A stretch of DNA of 11,784 nt, taken from positions 1 through 11,784 of the forward strand of contig VXIS01000614.1 in NCBI GenBank assembly GCA_008704415.1. Reading direction: 5' to 3'. Of this stretch, positions 8,449 to 11,784 are shown piece after piece; the stretch's first letter is position 1; every line of letters starts with the position of its first letter. The translations under genes were made by a program, and so were the position numbers. The notes beneath the pieces were generated by a model, which did no database searches, was not told the origin of the DNA, and worked only from the letters and a program-made list of their open reading frames with translations. The stretch comes from Sphaerosporella brunnea. Lineage: Eukaryota; Ascomycota; Pezizomycetes; Pezizales; Pyronemataceae.

Positions 8449-9304
8449 TCTGATCCTTGACCGCTGAGTGAGGCAATCTGTTTTTGAGGTAAACCGCCGT
8501 GTGAACCGCTTGCTGCCATAATCGTTTGTCGAGGTTGACCAGCATCGCACGGACCATGTTCATAATGGTGCGATTGAGTCTTTCTGCAACACCATTGGAC
8601 TCGTGAGAGTAAGGAGGTGTCGGGTCGTGTATGATTCCGAGTTCCTTGAAGAAGTTTTCGAGGTCTTTGTTGACGTATTCGCCGCCATTGTCTGTTCTTA
8701 TTCGCATGACTTTGAGATCGTATTGCCGTTCGCACATGGTGATGAAGTTTTTTAGTATTGCGATGGCGTCCGATTTCTGTTTGAGAAAATAAACCCAGGT
8801 GGCGCGAGTGAGATCATCAACGATAGACATGTAGTGATAGTTACCTCCATAGGATGGTGTGTGGAATCTGCCTGACAGATCGGAATGGATGAGTTCCAGT
8901 TTCCGAGTTGCTCTGTGGGTGACTGGTGCTGGTACTGAGTGTGTCGATTTGGCAAGAGTGCATGGTTCGCAATGGAAATTGTTTGGTGCTGAAGGGATGA
9001 GGTGGCCGTCTTGGTAGTATTCTGAATGTCGAAGTGCTGAAGGTGCGACGTGTCCAAAAGCTGAATGCCAGTGAAGGAACGTTGAGACGTGTGCGTGTTC
9101 GATAAATTCAGGAATAAAAAACAAATTGCCAACCAAAGGCGCACGCAAAACAAGTGATCCATCTTTCCTCCGAAGTTCAATTCCTTCTCCATCATCAACC
9201 ATTGTGTACCCTTTTTCCCGAACCGAGCGCCAAGAGAACAATGAACAATCCAGGTCAGGTACATAGAGTACCTCATTCAAACGCAAAGGAAGAGATCGTG
9301 CCAT
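8438..9304 (-). pseudogene. Copia integrase part
   Basis: The segment is open from 9304 to the shift near 8445. The Met at 9304 is not a true start; the frame is entered from the protease by a shift near 9286. The N-terminal GAG-pre-integrase region includes LNEVLYVPDL. The HHCC zinc domain uses His80, His85, Cys112 and Cys115 (numbered from that Met). The DDE core has Asp142 (IHSDLSGRF), Asp205 (RTDNGGEY) and Glu241 (NGVAERLN), with the canonical 35 residues between the last two. The enzyme inserts the cDNA and here would produce the 5-bp duplication seen at the element ends. No catalytic residue is missing. Confidence 0.9.
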
Positions 9305-10476
9305 CAGGGAGTATACTGTTGATACGAACAGTACCTTTTCCTTCAGTCTTGAGACGCTGAGCGTTCCCGATCTTCACAGTTCCTCGATGCGTTGAAAGTT
9401 GTTCGAAGAGACCTTTGTTGGATGTCATGTGTGAGCTTGCGCCGGTATCGAAAATCCAGGTATGGGTGATGGAGGGGTTACTGACTTTGGTGGTTGCCAG
9501 AGCGTGTTCAGGAGTTTCTTCCTTAGCGACGTTGGCTTGTTCAGGGGTCTTTTCCTTCTTCTTTTCCTCTTGCTTGGCCTTGAGCTTTCGACATTCCTTC
9601 CACACGTGTCCGACCGGGTTTCCGAGTTGATGTTTCTTGCAATAGGTACACTCCTTAACCGAAGGGCTGCCAGTGTTTTCAACCTTCTTCTTTCCTTTAC
9701 CCTTGGGTTGTTGGGCTTTGAGAGCGATTGACTGGCTGTCGGTGTTGGAAATGGAGTGTAGTTTGAGAACTACATCGGAGTAGGAGAGGTCGTCTTTTGT
9801 TGTCAGGTTGTCGACAACATTGGTGTGGTGTTTGACAAGGAATCCTAGGAGAAAGTCGCGTTTGGCTTTGTCGTGTTCCAGGAACTTGCGGAAGTCTTTG
9901 CGATAGGTGTCGGTGGATTTAGCACCGGTTGTAAGGCTGAGTAGTCGATTGTATTCCGTTTCGAATCGGTCGATGAAGTCGGCAATCGGCTGTGAAGCAT
10001 CATAGGAGGAGGGAAGGGAGGTGAAAGACATGATGGTCTGAACAAATGAAAAGGCGGTGTCGCGGTGATAGGTGTTCTCAAGGTAGACCCATATCGTGTG
10101 CGGGTCGCGCTTCTTGGCCACAACTTTGATAATGGGTTTCGACATTACCTGTATGAGTACCAGAAGGCATTGGGCTGATAGGGCTTGGAACACCTCGCGC
10201 TCATCTTCGTTTGCATCTTCTGCTGGGGTGGCTCCGTCGATGACCAGTTCGGATACCCGCATTCGCGTCGAAAATAATCGTGATTTGGTCGCGCCAGTCC
10301 TCGTAGTTTTCGTGTCCGGTAAGGACTTCGATGTTGTCGAGTTTAACGTTGGGAATCTTCATGTCCTTGTTGAATTTCTTAGACTTGATGGATTCGCGAA
10401 AAACATCTTTGCCTTTCGAGTCCTTGGGGAAGGAGGCAGGAAGGGTAGGGTATTCGGCTGAGGATGAAGCGGACAT
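9281..10476 (-). pseudogene. Copia Gag and protease part
   Basis: The first 70 or so codons (10476 to about 10263) give the Gag N-terminus, including GHENYEDWRDQITIIFDA. After a +1 shift the frame continues from 10262 with the UBN2-type capsid region (WVYLENTYHRDTAF, then DFIDRFETEYNRL). A Lys-rich stretch precedes a zinc knuckle of the form CX2CX10HX4C, wider than the common CX2CX4HX4C. A Lys/Glu-rich, coiled-coil-like segment follows. The protease is shown by WIFDTGASSHMT, with the DTG active site. Gag packages the RNA and the protease processes the polyprotein. The frame ends at a TGA shortly after 9290, where the +1 shift leads into integrase. No separate gag stop is seen, so Gag and Pol appear to be made as one product. 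Confidence 0.87.
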
Positions 10477-10533
10477 GGCGATGGTTTCGATCGGTAAATG
10501 TGGTGGGTATTGTGTGGTTGTATCGATAGGCTA
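10477..10533 (-). other. Copia 5' leader
   Basis: A short untranslated stretch lies between the primer site and the Gag ATG at 10476. I see no further structure in it. Confidence 0.5.
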
Positions 10534-10549
10534 AGCCGGGCTCATAACC
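10534..10549 (-). promoter_or_regulatory. Primer-binding site matching the anticodon arm of initiator Met-tRNA
   Basis: Directly inside the 5' LTR the minus strand reads GGTTATGAGCCCGG. Its complement, gggctcataacc at 10538-10549, is the anticodon stem-loop sequence typical of eukaryotic initiator tRNA-Met (CAT anticodon with a GGGCTCATAACCC-type arm). Priming by a cleaved 5' half of this tRNA is established for Drosophila copia and yeast Ty5. This site is not complementary to a tRNA 3' end, so half-tRNA priming is the likely mode. Confidence 0.8.
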
Positions 10550-11152
10550 TGATGAAAGGTGGGTTTGCGTGAAGCGGAAGTGGAGCAATACCGGTAAAGG
10601 TATTTAGAGCAGAAGGATGATAGGAACTGAAGAGAGGAGTGCGGAATCTGTTATCACAATAGAGAAGTGAAGAGAAGATCTTATTCTCGAGGAGATTGTT
10701 GTGTTGATTGTTGTGCTTGGTTTGAGGGAGAGAGAGCGGGTATATATACCCGAGAGCTCAGCCCGCCAAGCCTAGTATGTAACTATGTATACATGATTCG
10801 AGTGACTCATGATGACTGTGAGTCATACGTGTGAGTCATACATGGAATGTAAGAGAAACAACTAGAAATAGAATGACACATAACCAGTAAGCGCTAATGC
10901 ACAGCCGCGTATGACTGTGTGCGTTTGTGCGCAACAGTGAGTCAACGTAAGGCAGACACGAGTAAGCCTGACTGGAAAAGGAAGGTGTGTGCAAACAGGC
11001 GAGAGATAAGAAAATAAGAAAGCATGTGATGAGTACATGGTGTAGTAAACGCAGTGGTAAGTGCCCGTGATGAGTGTAAGATGAAACCAGTATGAAATAG
11101 GAAAACACTGCAGGGAGACCAAAGGAGATACCACGTCCATCACGATTTAACA
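10550..11152 (-). repeat. Copia 5' LTR (603 bp)
   Basis: This is the second copy of the LTR, ending on the minus strand at the primer site. It lacks the extra T and A found in the left copy. It keeps the palindromic TATA box (10737-10752) and the four TGASTCA sites (10803-10809, 10819-10825, 10832-10838, 10938-10944). As the 5' LTR it would drive the genomic transcript. Short open frames on its minus strand (10836-11159) are the LTR itself, not a gene. Confidence 0.95.
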
Positions 11153-11157
11153 ATCTC
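11153..11157. repeat. Target site duplication of the copia element, right copy (ATCTC)
   Basis: This is an exact copy of 5382-5386, flanking the right LTR. Confidence 0.95.
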
Positions 11158-11288
11158 ATACGTCCTCGTCCATCTTAGAGCAGAAGAAGTTCTGCTTCAT
11201 TCTTTCTGCGGTCTTGAACTGTCCAAAGTGGCCTGCTGCCTTGGAGTCATGATTCTCTTGCAAGATCCATAGCCTGAGCTGTGGGTCA
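11153..11288 (-). pseudogene. Chromovirus integrase N-terminus (HH half of the zinc domain)
   Basis: In the frame starting at 11287 the minus strand reads DPQLRLWILQENHDSKAAGHFG and on to a MDEDV segment. This is the HH part of the HHCC domain of a Ty3/gypsy integrase. The CC part is on the far side of copia at about 5345-5380. Next to the insertion point a TGA at 11156-11158 replaces what is usually Arg or Lys before DYVRSC. The frame differs by one base from the upstream RNase H segment, so an indel lies near 11285-11295; a short deletion is possible because the usual linker is longer. Confidence 0.75.
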
Positions 11289-11784
11289 TTAGGGATTACC
11301 CTCTTTCACCTCAAACTCCTCTGCTACATTCGGATCCTGCTTCCCTACTGCTTTTCTTGTCTTCAACCAGTCTTGGTCTACGGCTGCTGCTCTGCGCAAC
11401 GCCTCCAAGAATGGCTCCGACAACTGAACCTCTCTGAATCCAGCAAGCTTGGCAGAGCTCATAACGAGTTGTCCAGGCTTGAAGAAGCTCATCTCGGGAG
11501 CTTTACTCCCCTCCTCTAGGTCGTAGTCCCAACGCCTCGATAACACATCAGCCTTCATATTCTTATCTCCAGGCCGATATACTACTTTGAAGTTAAACTC
11601 TGCTAGGTGTTCTGCCCAACGGGCTTGACGTCTTGTCAACACCTTTGTCGACGCAAAGTACTCCAAGTTCTTGTGGTGCGTATACACCGTTATTTCTCCA
11701 GCCACTGATTTCAACATATGTTCCCATTCTTGAAATGCTACCACAATAGTAATCATTTCTTTATCGTGGATGTCATTGTAGGAG
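11289..11784 (-). pseudogene. Chromovirus RNase H domain, partial
   Basis: The frame enters from the window edge (YNDIHDKEM at about 11757-11783) and runs to a stop at 11289-11291. Visible motifs are KEMITIVVAFQEW with the catalytic Glu, VYTHHKNLEYF, RRQARWAEHL, and YRPGDKNMKADVLSRR with the last Asp. These are the RNase H and tether of a Ty3/gypsy pol. The third motif is normally TDHKNLEYF; here the catalytic Asp is His (CAC for GAC), which should cripple the enzyme. The final residues (EEFEVKEGNP) lead to the frame change described for the adjoining integrase segment. The RT that precedes this domain is outside the window. Confidence 0.85.

Larger units (their letters stand above)
5986..10476 (-). 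pseudogene. Copia gag-pol polyprotein gene (broken by three frameshifts and three TGA codons)
   Basis: One polyprotein of about 1,495 codons is spread over successive frames. The start is ATG at 10476 (MSASSSAEYP), 73 bases after the primer site. The end is TAA at 5986-5988, just inside the 3' LTR. Order: UBN2-type Gag, zinc knuckle, protease, integrase, linker, RT, RNase H. The reading frame steps by +1 at about 10262 (aa), 9285-9287 (ttt on the minus strand) and 8443-8446 (cccc), each at a short homopolymer. TGA codons at 7252-7254, 6418-6420 and 6172-6174 each stand where copia proteins have Arg (FAPVV.FDS, CLDT.RS, ND.SKHVD). That pattern fits CGA-to-TGA changes. Apart from these breaks every domain looks complete. 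The three parts are described separately. Confidence 0.9.
5387..11152 (-). mobile_element. Complete Ty1/copia LTR retrotransposon (5766 bp)
   Basis: The element has two LTRs (5387-5991 and 10550-11152) with TG...CA ends on the + strand and perfect 5-bp ATCTC flanks. The primer-binding site lies inside the right LTR and the polypurine tract inside the left LTR, so transcription runs on the minus strand. Coding order is Gag, protease, integrase, RT, RNase H; integrase before RT defines the copia superfamily. The LTRs differ by four substitutions and two 1-base gaps over about 603 bp (about 0.7% substitutions), indicating a fairly recent insertion. The single gag-pol frame carries three +1 shifts and three in-frame TGA codons. 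As sequenced, this copy would need help in trans, unless some of those are sequencing errors. Confidence 0.95.
3384..11784 (-). mobile_element. Ty3/gypsy chromovirus, 3' part, interrupted by copia
   Basis: Read on the minus strand, the element enters from the right edge with its RNase H domain. It continues through the integrase HHCC zinc domain, DDE core, chromodomain and polypurine tract, and ends with its 3' LTR. The copia element at 5387-11152 and one copy of its 5-bp target duplication are foreign. Without them the frame of the linker (from about 11287) joins the frame of the integrase segment. The 5' LTR, Gag, protease and most of the RT lie outside the window. The domain order RNase H, integrase, chromodomain is diagnostic for Ty3/gypsy chromoviruses. 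Its left edge depends on the LTR boundary and is uncertain. Confidence 0.85.

Noticed and set aside
10525..10555. A possible tRNA gene suggested by gggctcataacc
   Set aside because: Only the anticodon arm matches. No acceptor stem, D arm or T arm surrounds it, and its place at the LTR edge identifies it as the primer-binding site.
5387..11152. CRISPR-like or satellite repeats
   Set aside because: The only long repeats in this stretch are the two LTRs and their flanking ATCTC. No short regularly spaced repeat was seen.

Overview
This window is a nest of eukaryotic retrotransposons. I found no host gene, tRNA, rRNA, CRISPR array or bacterial-type feature. The element types (a Tad/I-like LINE with an RNase H domain, a Ty3/gypsy chromovirus with a C-terminal chromodomain, and a Ty1/copia element with a UBN2-type Gag) point to a filamentous fungus, most likely an ascomycete. 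This is an inference from element families; no host marker is present.

Layout. (1) Positions 1-2671, + strand: the 3' part of a decayed non-LTR retrotransposon (LINE). It holds the end of the reverse transcriptase, an imperfect 320-bp tandem duplication, an RNase H domain with all its acidic residues, a C-terminal CCHC knuckle, a 3' UTR and a 15-base A tail. (2) About 2766-3383, + strand: a fragment of another LINE's ORF1 (Gag-like), in one frame with five stops. (3) From about 3384 past the right edge, - strand: a Ty3/gypsy chromovirus. Its 3' LTR (about 3384-4103), polypurine tract and integrase-chromodomain segment (4182-5386) lie on the left; the integrase HH half and RNase H domain (11153-11784) lie on the right. 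(4) Positions 5387-11152, - strand: a complete copia element inserted into the chromovirus integrase. Its LTRs are 605 and 603 bp and it is flanked by the 5-bp target duplication ATCTC. It has a primer-binding site matching the anticodon arm of initiator methionine tRNA, one gag-protease-integrase-RT-RNase H gene, and a polypurine tract.

Order of events. The LINE ORF1 fragment was present first, the chromovirus landed in it, and copia then landed in the chromovirus. The copia LTRs differ by only four substitutions and two 1-base gaps, so that insertion is fairly recent. Its coding frame is nevertheless broken by three +1 shifts and three in-frame TGA codons. The shifts all lie at short homopolymers, and the TGAs all sit where arginine is conserved. 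The coding parts of the other elements are also broken. Nothing here is clearly autonomous as sequenced, although copia and the integrase-chromodomain segment are close to intact. I found no novel system; the most interesting points are the half-tRNA primer site, the TGAGTCA cluster and palindromic TATA box in the copia LTR, the TGA pattern, and the hairpin-rich chromovirus LTR.
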